Source: Acidipila rosea (GTDB lineage Bacteria > Acidobacteriota > Terriglobia > Terriglobales > Acidobacteriaceae). From it: a stretch of 64,000 nt of DNA. A program made the position numbers and the translations under genes. Shown here one piece after another: positions 33,720 through 41,053 of the stretch (positions are counted from its first letter, which is position 1; the number at the start of each line of letters is the position of its first letter). The DNA lies in the NCBI RefSeq assembly GCF_004339725.1, contig NZ_SMGK01000002.1, positions 1,054,001-1,118,000 on the forward strand, in the 5' to 3' direction. The notes beneath the pieces were generated by a model. It did not search any database and had not been told where the DNA came from. It saw only the letters and a list, made by a program, of their open reading frames with translations.

Positions 33720-36313
33720 TTGCAACCGAAGTGCAGGCACGTGTTCCGGTCGCGAGCAAGCTGGTTCGGGCGCACACCTACGCGGCCTTTGTCGGGCTGC
33801 TGCTTTCCGCGCTGTTTGGCCTGGCGGTCTCGGTCAAGTTTCACGTCCCTGAGTTTCTGACGAACCATGCAGCCCTGACGTGGGGCAGGCTTCGCTATGA
33901 CCACACGCAAGGCATTCTCTACGCGTGGCTGGGCAATGCATTCATCGCCTTCATCTATTTCGCGGTGCCCTATCTGACGCGGCGCCCGGTCACAAGCGAA
34001 CGGCTCGGCTGGGTCATGTTCTTCGTCTATAACTTTGTGGCAGTGCTGGGCGGCTGGTCGCTGGTCCTGGCCGGGGTGCTGCAGCCGTTAGAGTGGGCGG
34101 AGTTCCCCCTGATCGTCGCCGCGGTCATCGAGCTGTGCCTGGCGCTGATGATCGTGCAGTTCTGCATACCATTTCTCAAGTGCGGCGCATCGGAGCTCTA
34201 CGTCTCAGGCTGGTATCTGCTCGGCGGTCTCACGTTCACCTTCCTTGCCTATCCGCTCGGCAATATCGTGCCGCATGAGCTGCCGGGCGCTATGGGAGCA
34301 GCCTTCAGCGGATTGTGGATTCACGATGCGGTCGGCGTCTTCATCACGCCTCTGGCCGTTGCGGTCGAGTACTTTGTGATCACGGCGGTCACGCGCAAGC
34401 CAATCTACAGCCACTTCTACTCGATGGTGGGCTTCTGGCTGCTGTTTCTGGTGTATCCGCTTAACGGCATTCACCATTACATTTACTCTTCGCTGCCGAT
34501 GGCTGCGCAGCGTGTTTCTGAAGCTGCTTCGATCTATCAGGGCATTGATGTAATCCTCGTCGTCACGAATCTGCTGCTTTCGATCGGCCTCGCAACAGAA
34601 GGCTCCGTCCTGCGCGACGTGCCAATGCGCTTTGTGTGGACCAGCATTGTGCTCTACCTCATCGTCAGCATCCAGGGCTCGGTGCAGGCCGTAATGACGT
34701 TTAACAGCTTCATCCACTTCACCGACTGGGTCATCGGCCATTCCCATCTGGCGATGATCGGGTTTGCCTCATTCGCAGCAATGGGCGGCCTGGGACACAT
34801 ATGGCAGCAGATGCCGGGAGTGCGGCATAGCCGGCGCGCAATGGCGTGGTCCTACTGGCTGCTGGTGATCGGACTCGGCCTGATGGTGCTCGACCTGACA
34901 GCCGCAGGGCTGGTGCAGGCGACGCTGTGGCAGCGGCACATCCCGTGGATCGATTCTGTACGCGCTTCCCGGCCTTACTGGATCTTCCGCACCATCGATG
35001 GCGTGGTGCTGCTGGCAGGCTTTGTAGTGTTCGGACTCAGCTTCGTGACAGGGCCGCGCAACTCCGAAGGATTTCTGGGTCTCACCCTCGATACGAAGGA
35101 TGAGCTGCCCCGCGATCACAAGGCGCAATACTGGTTCACAACGGCGTATGCGGCGACTTTCGGCGCGGGCGTAGTGTTCTTCTTTCTCTCGTTCCTCGCG
35201 CTGGGAGTCTATCCTGCATTTCGCCTTCGCGAGTCGATCCACAAGACCACGCCAGTGGGAGCGCAACTCACTCTCACTGCCGCCGAGCAGCATGGCGGCC
35301 ATCTCTACGCGGTGGATGGCTGCGCCTACTGCCACTCCATGCAGGTGCGCTTCACCCCGGCCGATGTGTGGCGCTTCGGCACGCCGACGCAGGCGTGGGA
35401 GACGCAGCAGCAGTATCCCCAGATGTGGGGCACCCGGCGCATAGGCCCGGATCTCGCACGGGAGGCAGGCAAAAGACCGGTCGACTGGCAACTGGTGCAT
35501 CTCTACGATCCGCGCTACATCGTGCCCGATTCGGTGATGCCTTCCTACCCATGGCTCTTCAACGGTGCGCCCGACCGGCCCACGCAGGATGCACGGGACC
35601 TTGTTGCCTTCCTGAACACGCTGGGCAGGGCGCAGGCAGCGCTGACTCCTCCACTGCCGAGGGCGACCTATCTGCTACCCGTAGCGGCGTCAGCCAATGA
35701 CACCGAAGAGGGGCGGCAGGTATTTGTAGCCAACTGCGCAGGATGCCACGGAGAAAAGGCCGATGGCCGTTCCATTGGAGGACAGAGCCTGCGGCCAGTC
35801 GCGTTTAACCTTGCGGAATTCAAACTCTCCGACGATCTTATCTGGCGAGTGCTCCAGACCGGCGTGCCGGGCTCGTCCATGCCCTCGTGGAATGATCTGC
35901 CGAGCTCGGACTTCCGCGCTGTAGCGGACTATGTGGCGATGGTCGCACAGGCCGGCGAACTTACGCCGGATCAGCGCTATGCCTCCGATGAAGTGCTGAT
36001 GGAGTCGGGCAGGAGGATCTTTGAGACGCACTGCACCCGCTGCCACGGCGAGGAAGCTGCCGGAGATGGGCCGGACGGGCTGGAGATGCTTCCCCGCCCT
36101 GCGAATTTCCACGAGATGATGCCCTCCTATCAAGCGGCAGCAGAGATCCTCCGCGACGGCGTGCCCGGCAGCGGTATGCCGGCGTGGCCGCTGCTGACGC
36201 CGGCCGAGGTGCAGGCGGTCACTTTCTACATTCGTTCCTTTTATTCGGCCCACCCGGACGGCACGGCGCAACCTGCTGCATCTGCCTCTATGAAGATGGA
36301 GGGGATGAAATGA
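33716..36313 (+). CDS. Fused cbb3-type cytochrome c oxidase: CcoN-CcoO-diheme cytochrome c in one chain
   Basis: This 865-aa protein combines three subunits. Residues 1-440 are CcoN-like (about 12 helices): H63 (low-spin heme), H203 and H253/H254 (CuB), and H342 and H344 (GHSHLAM, heme ligands) are all present. Residues 455-635 are CcoO-like: one helix, then CAYCH at 536 (MQVRF) and RRIGPDLAR...PDSVMPSYPWL, the classical CcoO pattern. Residues about 655-835 hold two cytochrome c domains with CAGCH at 674 and CTRCH at 773, like the C-terminal part of CcoP. It should reduce oxygen and pump protons in the inner membrane, with the hemes facing the periplasm. In most bacteria these are separate ccoN, ccoO and ccoP genes. 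No CuA site is present. Confidence 0.9.
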   Translation: MIATEVQARVPVASKLVRAHTYAAFVGLLLSALFGLAVSVKFHVPEFLTNHAALTWGRLRYDHTQGILYAWLGNAFIAFIYFAVPYLTRRPVTSERLGWVMFFVYNFVAVLGGWSLVLAGVLQPLEWAEFPLIVAAVIELCLALMIVQFCIPFLKCGASELYVSGWYLLGGLTFTFLAYPLGNIVPHELPGAMGAAFSGLWIHDAVGVFITPLAVAVEYFVITAVTRKPIYSHFYSMVGFWLLFLVYPLNGIHHYIYSSLPMAAQRVSEAASIYQGIDVILVVTNLLLSIGLATEGSVLRDVPMRFVWTSIVLYLIVSIQGSVQAVMTFNSFIHFTDWVIGHSHLAMIGFASFAAMGGLGHIWQQMPGVRHSRRAMAWSYWLLVIGLGLMVLDLTAAGLVQATLWQRHIPWIDSVRASRPYWIFRTIDGVVLLAGFVVFGLSFVTGPRNSEGFLGLTLDTKDELPRDHKAQYWFTTAYAATFGAGVVFFFLSFLALGVYPAFRLRESIHKTTPVGAQLTLTAAEQHGGHLYAVDGCAYCHSMQVRFTPADVWRFGTPTQAWETQQQYPQMWGTRRIGPDLAREAGKRPVDWQLVHLYDPRYIVPDSVMPSYPWLFNGAPDRPTQDARDLVAFLNTLGRAQAALTPPLPRATYLLPVAASANDTEEGRQVFVANCAGCHGEKADGRSIGGQSLRPVAFNLAEFKLSDDLIWRVLQTGVPGSSMPSWNDLPSSDFRAVADYVAMVAQAGELTPDQRYASDEVLMESGRRIFETHCTRCHGEEAAGDGPDGLEMLPRPANFHEMMPSYQAAAEILRDGVPGSGMPAWPLLTPAEVQAVTFYIRSFYSAHPDGTAQPAASASMKMEGMK

Positions 36314-36528
36314 CCGCCTACATTCTGGGTGCAGCTACGCTCATTCTGCTGGTGCTTATCCTGTGGCGTCGATCTTCGCCTGAGTTCAGGCGCAGGAGTG
36401 AGCAGCCCAAGTTTCAGATCCTGGCCAACCTCGGATTGGGATCGCGCTCCTCGTCCCGGACGAAACAGCCACCCGAAGACACTCAACCTATAACCAGGAG
36501 AGAACATGATGAAAAGCGTGAGTCGTAG
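36310..36528 (+). CDS. Single-helix small protein, CcoQ-like in size and position
   Basis: The 72-aa protein has one membrane helix at the N terminus (AYILGAATLILLVLILW) followed by a basic and polar tail. Its ATG overlaps the fused oxidase stop (ATGA), and its 3' end overlaps the next gene by 23 bases. By size and place it resembles CcoQ, but no sequence signature proves it. Tight overlap with both neighbours implies coupled expression. Confidence 0.7.
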   Translation: MTAYILGAATLILLVLILWRRSSPEFRRRSEQPKFQILANLGLGSRSSSRTKQPPEDTQPITRREHDEKRES

Positions 36529-37225
36529 AACCTTTGTCACCACCGCAGCAGCCGGCATCTCCGCCCTCGGAACACTCGGTGCGATGACGCCCGGCGCAGA
36601 CGCGCAGCTCGTCTACACCACATCGGACTGGAAGGTTTCCGATTTCGACAAGGTCGTCAAGGCTCCAGCGCGAGTGAAACAGGTGTATGACGTCATTCCG
36701 ATCGGCGAGGGCAAGTTTCTGAATAACATCAAGAATTCGCTGAACGGCCTGCACTTCGGATTCGGAGTTCCAGTGGACCAGATCAAGATAGTGGCAGCGC
36801 TCCACGGGCCGACGAACATGCTCAACTATGACGACTACATCTGGAACAAATACAAGATCGGTGCATGGTTAAAAGTGACCGATCCCGCCACCGGCGAGCC
36901 TGCCGTCAAGAATCCCTTCTACGCCAGCAAAGCCGGACCGGAGCTGCACTACTCCTCCCAGGACCCTGACAGTCACGATTCGATTTATCAGGACACGAGC
37001 ATCCAGGCACTGCAGCACCGCGGCGTAAAGTTTTTGAGCTGCCACACTGCAACCGAAGAACAGGCACGCGCACTGGTCAAGCACAACAACCTCACCGAGC
37101 AGCCCGAGCAGATCGTCAAGGATATGCTGGCGCACACGATTCCCGATGTATTGGTCGTTGCCTCAATGGTCGCGGCGATAGCGCTGCTGCAGGCTGAAGG
37201 CCGGTACACCTACATCACCGTTTAA
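36506..37225 (+). CDS. Tat-exported DsrE-like protein
   Basis: The 239-aa protein starts MMKSVSRRTFVTTAAAGISALGTLG, a twin-arginine signal. The mature domain has the DsrE/DsrF-like pattern: a beta strand IKIVAALHGPTNMLN, then GVKFLSCHTATEEQARALVK with the conserved cysteine, and the tail PDVLVVASMVAAIALLQAEGRYTYI. In sulfur bacteria DsrE/DsrF-type cysteines carry sulfane sulfur. Here the protein is exported, so a periplasmic sulfur-handling role is suggested. AGGAGA lies five bases before the ATG. Confidence 0.72.
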   Translation: MMKSVSRRTFVTTAAAGISALGTLGAMTPGADAQLVYTTSDWKVSDFDKVVKAPARVKQVYDVIPIGEGKFLNNIKNSLNGLHFGFGVPVDQIKIVAALHGPTNMLNYDDYIWNKYKIGAWLKVTDPATGEPAVKNPFYASKAGPELHYSSQDPDSHDSIYQDTSIQALQHRGVKFLSCHTATEEQARALVKHNNLTEQPEQIVKDMLAHTIPDVLVVASMVAAIALLQAEGRYTYITV

Positions 37226-37255
37226 GCCGCATCGCACGCGGGAAGGAAAGAAAGA

Positions 37256-38215
37256 ATGAAGTTGAAAAAGCTGTTGATCCCCCTGCTTGGAGCTACTCTC
37301 ATGAGCCCACTTTATTCGCAGAACAAGCTCCAGGCCACCCCGCCCTGGAGCAAGGGCGCGAACAATCCGGCCGCCAGCAAAGGGTATGAGTTTCAAGTAC
37401 CGGATGTAGACAACGTCCCAGATCTACACGGTAATCCAGCGGATGCGAGGCTGGTGCTCTTCATCGGCGGCAACCAGTTCTTCGTGCTTCCGCAGCTGGT
37501 AGAGGGCTTTGTAAAGCTCCATCCGGAACTCGCGGGCCACATCTATTACGAGACGCTGCCTCCGGGTATTCTTCGCAGGCAGATTGCTGCGAACGACACG
37601 CTCACGCTGGGCAACCTAACTCTACAGGTGAGGCCCGACGTCTACGAAGCAGGAGCGCGAGTGCTCCACGCGATGGAGCAGCAGAAGCAGGTCAGGAATG
37701 TGACCGAGTACGCAACCAACACGCTCGAGATCATGGTTCCGGCCGATAATCCCAAACACATTACCTCGCTCAATGATCTGGCGCGGCCTGATCTGAGGCT
37801 ATCGATGCCGAATCCGCAGTGGGAGGGCGTTGCCAACCAGATTGCTGCTGCTCTTCGCAAAGCGGGAGGCGATGCGCTCTATCAGCAGGTCTACCAGGCG
37901 AAGGTGGAAAGCGGGAGCACGGTGCTTACCGAGATTCACCATCGTCAAACGCCGATGCGAATTATGCAGGGCAAAGCGGATGCAGGCGTCACCTGGGCCT
38001 CTGAGGTGCAATTTCAGAAAAAGATCGGCAACCCTATCACCGGCGTCGAGATTCCCGACAGCCAGAACAGCACTGCAATCTACGCGGGGGGAGTAATGGT
38101 CGACGCGCCCCACCCGCAGGCCGCCGAGCAATGGCTGGCATACCTGAAAACTCCCGAGGCGCAGGGGATCTACCACCAGTTCGGCTTCAGATCGATCGAA
38201 GCCGGGACGAAGTAA
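37256..38215 (+). CDS. Periplasmic solute-binding protein (type 2, ModA-like)
   Basis: The 319-aa protein has a signal peptide (MKLKKLLIPLLGATLMSPLYSQ). The body shows a two-lobed binding-protein pattern (LVLFIGGNQFFVLPQLVEGFVKLHPELAG ... NTLEIMVPADNPKHITSLNDLARPDLRLSMPNPQWEGV...GKADAGVTWASEVQF...IYAGGVMVDAPHPQAAEQWLAYLKTPEAQ), close to the molybdate/tungstate-type group. It has no neighbouring ABC permease, so it may sense or deliver a ligand to the adjacent enzymes rather than import it. Ligand unknown. Confidence 0.75.
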   Translation: MKLKKLLIPLLGATLMSPLYSQNKLQATPPWSKGANNPAASKGYEFQVPDVDNVPDLHGNPADARLVLFIGGNQFFVLPQLVEGFVKLHPELAGHIYYETLPPGILRRQIAANDTLTLGNLTLQVRPDVYEAGARVLHAMEQQKQVRNVTEYATNTLEIMVPADNPKHITSLNDLARPDLRLSMPNPQWEGVANQIAAALRKAGGDALYQQVYQAKVESGSTVLTEIHHRQTPMRIMQGKADAGVTWASEVQFQKKIGNPITGVEIPDSQNSTAIYAGGVMVDAPHPQAAEQWLAYLKTPEAQGIYHQFGFRSIEAGTK

Positions 38216-39028
38216 ATGGAGCGCATGATGCAGTCTGGCAACTACAGAAGAGTGAGCGTCTGCACTACGTTGTTGGTGCTGCTCGGAGTAGTTGCAGGCT
38301 GTTCCGGCCCGCAGCCTGAAACGCTGCCGCCACCCAGCGGCAACCAGTCACACTATCAGGCAATGGAGATGCCCTCAGGAAGCGCGGGGCAACAGATACG
38401 ACTTGGCAAACTCATCTTCGATGAGACGCCGAAGTATGCGAGCGCCTATGTCGGCAATCGACTCTCCTGCAGCGATTGCCATGTCCAGAGCGGAACGGCA
38501 GCCTATGCTGCACCCATGATCGACATGGCGAACATCTTCCCCATGTACAACAAGCGCGCGGGACGCGTGATCTCAATGCAGGAGCGCTTCCAGGAGTGCT
38601 TCGTGCGCAGCGAAAACGGACGCCCGCTGCCGATGGACAGCCGGGAGATGAAGGCGCTCACCGCCTACGTTGACTGGCTTTCGCGGAATGGAGTCAAGGG
38701 CAAGCCTTACAAAGGCCGCGGCTTCGTCAAGGTATCGGAACTAACTGGCGATCCGGTAAAAGGAAAAACTGTCTACGCAACCCAGTGCGCCGGCTGCCAT
38801 GGAGTGGATGGTGCAGGCGTTCCTCCGGTGCTGCCGCCTGTGTGGGGGCCGGGGTCCTACAACGATGGTGCGGGCATGAATAATCCGCAGAAGACAGCCG
38901 CCTTCCTGCTCCACAACATGCCGCAGAACCATCCGGGTACACTGACAGCGCAAGACGCTTTTGACGTTGCGGCATTCCTGCACACAATGCCTCGGCCCAG
39001 GTTTAACCCGGCGTATAAGAGCTACTAA
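38216..39028 (+). CDS. TsdA-like diheme thiosulfate dehydrogenase, lipoprotein
   Basis: The 270-aa protein (266 aa from ATG 38228, which has GGAG six bases upstream) has a perfect lipobox LGVVAGC (C29) and should be anchored to a membrane. The body matches the TsdA layout: heme 1 CSDCH at 85-89 followed by QSGTAAYAAPMIDMANIFPMYNKRAGRV and ERFQECFVRSENG (C128); heme 2 CAGCH at 191-195 with GPGSYNDGAGM and a late Met (NMPQ). TsdA couples two thiosulfates to tetrathionate. It is last in the cbb3/DsrE/binding-protein operon and its stop overlaps the convergent TPR gene. A related cytochrome c with another substrate remains possible. Confidence 0.8.
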   Translation: MERMMQSGNYRRVSVCTTLLVLLGVVAGCSGPQPETLPPPSGNQSHYQAMEMPSGSAGQQIRLGKLIFDETPKYASAYVGNRLSCSDCHVQSGTAAYAAPMIDMANIFPMYNKRAGRVISMQERFQECFVRSENGRPLPMDSREMKALTAYVDWLSRNGVKGKPYKGRGFVKVSELTGDPVKGKTVYATQCAGCHGVDGAGVPPVLPPVWGPGSYNDGAGMNNPQKTAAFLLHNMPQNHPGTLTAQDAFDVAAFLHTMPRPRFNPAYKSY

Positions 39029-40899
39029 GGATTCTGCTTCTTTAGCTTGACGAGATCATTTTTCGCCTGCTCATCCGACGGATTGAGTTTCGCAGCCATC
39101 GTGAGCTCTTCCACGGCTTTCGGCTGATCCTTTTTGAGTAGGTAGGCTTCACCCAATGCACGATGGATATCGGCGACAGAGGGATCTTTCTTTTCGAGCT
39201 GAAGCAATCTCGCAATCCCTTCGTCCACTTTTCCCGTCTTCACGAGCGAAGCGGCGTACACATAAGCCAGCTGCGCCACGCCATCGGCCTGCGGGTCGAT
39301 CTGCTGCAGAGTCGCAACCGTCTGGGCGTAATCGCCTGCCATAAACTGGCTGACTCCCAGAGCGGATCGGATGCCTTTGTCCGCAGGATGAGCGACAAGA
39401 TAACGCGTGAGTGGACCGACCGCCTCGGCATATTGTCCGGCAGAGAACGCTGCGCGGCCCCAGTTGTAGTCGAGTCCTTCAAGCGAGGGGCTCCACTCGG
39501 CGGCACGCTTGAAGTCGGTAAGCGCACCAGCATAATCCTTCTCACTCGCTGCGATAGCTCCAAGGTTGTTATAGCTGTCTGCAACGGCTGGTGTGAGCTG
39601 CTTCTCGTATGCATCCACCTTCTGCGCGGCTGCTGCATCTTCACTGTCTGCAGGAGCAGCAGGCCGCATCTGCGCTGGTCCATTTCCCCCGGCTGCCTGA
39701 TCCGGTTTCGAGAGATACTCCGAGAGCCGGTTCTGGTCGCGCGAGAGCCCCTGCTGGGTGAGCGCCTTCGCCGCCTGCATCTCCGTATGCGCCTCATCTG
39801 GGTGACCCGACTGCATCAGCAGCCGCCCCAGGAGGAAGTGGGCCTTCTGCACCTGGTAGCGATTGCGTGAAGGGTCCGTGGTATATCGTATGGCCGAACG
39901 AAGAGCTGGCTCTGCATCTACCGGGCGATTCATATCGGTATAGAGCTGGCCAAGGTAGAGATACGCATCAGGATTGTGCGGGTTGAGTGCGATGGCGCGC
40001 TTCAGATACGTTTCTGCTTCGCCGTACTTATGCTGCTTCTCTGCCACATGTCCGAGCGCGGCATAGGTCAGATAATCATTCGGCGAAACAGTCAGCTCCT
40101 GCTTCAACTCGGCGACAGCATCTTCCACCTTGTTATCTTCCGGGCTGGAAAGATAGGCAGCCGCAAGGGAATAGTGCGCGCCGGGCAGCCTTGGATTCTC
40201 GGCGATGGCCTGCTTGAATTCAGCAACAGCGTTCGCCTGAAAATCTGACTGGCCATAGGCCTGACCGAACTCCATGTGAAGTGCAGCGGTATCCCCGAAC
40301 GAGGCCTGCATCTCGGAAAAGACTTTAGCGGCGCACTTCTGGTCTTCAAGATCCAGGCAGGCGACAGCCAGGGTATATCCGTTTTCGAAATCGGGATTGA
40401 GCGCCACTGCGGACTCGAGTTGCTCCCTTGCTTCCTGGTCTTTGTTCATCTTCAGCAAGGTGCGGCCGAGGATGAGATGAGCTTTGGCGACGGCCTTGTT
40501 GTCGTTCGCGTAATCGTGGAGAACGCCCTCGGACAAGGACTTGGCGCGGGCATAATCGCCGTAAGAGAGCGCAGCCTGGGCATACTCGATGCGAAGCGCA
40601 GGCGAATTGGGCGCCAGCCTCAAAGCCTCATCGAAGAGCGGCGCAGCCTTGTTGTAGTCGTCCAGCCGTGCTCGTCCGAGGGCAAGCTCAAAGAGAGCAT
40701 CGGCAATGAAGAGGCGGTACTGACGGGCGGCCTGCGCCATGTTGCCGGCCTGCTGGTAGTGCTGAGCTGCATCGTAATGCTTCTGCAACACGGACTGCGC
40801 TGCATCCACCGGGCGGTTGAGCTGCTGCGCTTCAACAAAAAGCGGGCCAGCGGCAAGGGCGGCGAGAACGACTGCGGAGATTCGTACGGATGGCTTCAT
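39025..40899 (-). CDS. Large TPR protein, exported
   Basis: Starting at 40899 (MKPSVRISAVVLAALAAGPLFVEAQ) gives a clean signal peptide and 624 aa; the longer frame is non-coding upstream. Many tetratricopeptide repeats are recognisable (e.g. YLTYAALGHVAEKQHKYGEAETYLKRAIALNPHNPDAYLYLGQLY), in two blocks separated by a Pro/Ala-rich linker (about 400-450). It is probably periplasmic and protein-binding, perhaps a partner of the TonB-dependent receptor encoded upstream. The last four bases overlap the convergent cytochrome gene. Confidence 0.8.
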   Translation of the reverse strand: MKPSVRISAVVLAALAAGPLFVEAQQLNRPVDAAQSVLQKHYDAAQHYQQAGNMAQAARQYRLFIADALFELALGRARLDDYNKAAPLFDEALRLAPNSPALRIEYAQAALSYGDYARAKSLSEGVLHDYANDNKAVAKAHLILGRTLLKMNKDQEAREQLESAVALNPDFENGYTLAVACLDLEDQKCAAKVFSEMQASFGDTAALHMEFGQAYGQSDFQANAVAEFKQAIAENPRLPGAHYSLAAAYLSSPEDNKVEDAVAELKQELTVSPNDYLTYAALGHVAEKQHKYGEAETYLKRAIALNPHNPDAYLYLGQLYTDMNRPVDAEPALRSAIRYTTDPSRNRYQVQKAHFLLGRLLMQSGHPDEAHTEMQAAKALTQQGLSRDQNRLSEYLSKPDQAAGGNGPAQMRPAAPADSEDAAAAQKVDAYEKQLTPAVADSYNNLGAIAASEKDYAGALTDFKRAAEWSPSLEGLDYNWGRAAFSAGQYAEAVGPLTRYLVAHPADKGIRSALGVSQFMAGDYAQTVATLQQIDPQADGVAQLAYVYAASLVKTGKVDEGIARLLQLEKKDPSVADIHRALGEAYLLKKDQPKAVEELTMAAKLNPSDEQAKNDLVKLKKQNP

Positions 40900-40961
40900 T
40901 CGGTAGCTTCTGCGGAACTGAGGGGCTAAGTCGAAGCATATCTGCTCCGGATTAGAAAAAG

Positions 40962-41005
40962 AAACCGGGTGTGCGGGCTGAGATGCTGCCATGCACACCC
41001 GGTTT
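40962..41005 (-). terminator. Intrinsic terminator of the TonB-dependent receptor gene
   Basis: A perfect 13-bp stem (40962-40974 with 40993-41005) has an 18-nt loop. On the minus strand it is followed by TTTCTTTTT. It lies about 50 bp after the receptor stop (41054) and before the TPR start. Confidence 0.8.
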
Positions 41006-41013
41006 TGAAGATG

Positions 41014-41040
41014 CGGGAAGTCTGGATAGGAGACTTCCCG
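41014..41040. repeat. Second perfect hairpin between the receptor and TPR genes
   Basis: CGGGAAGTCT (41014-41023) pairs with 41031-41040 across a 7-nt loop. It sits between the receptor stop codon and the main terminator. It could act as an mRNA-stabilising or attenuating element; no U-run follows. Confidence 0.6.
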
Positions 41041-41053
41041 CTGCCGAGCGGAA

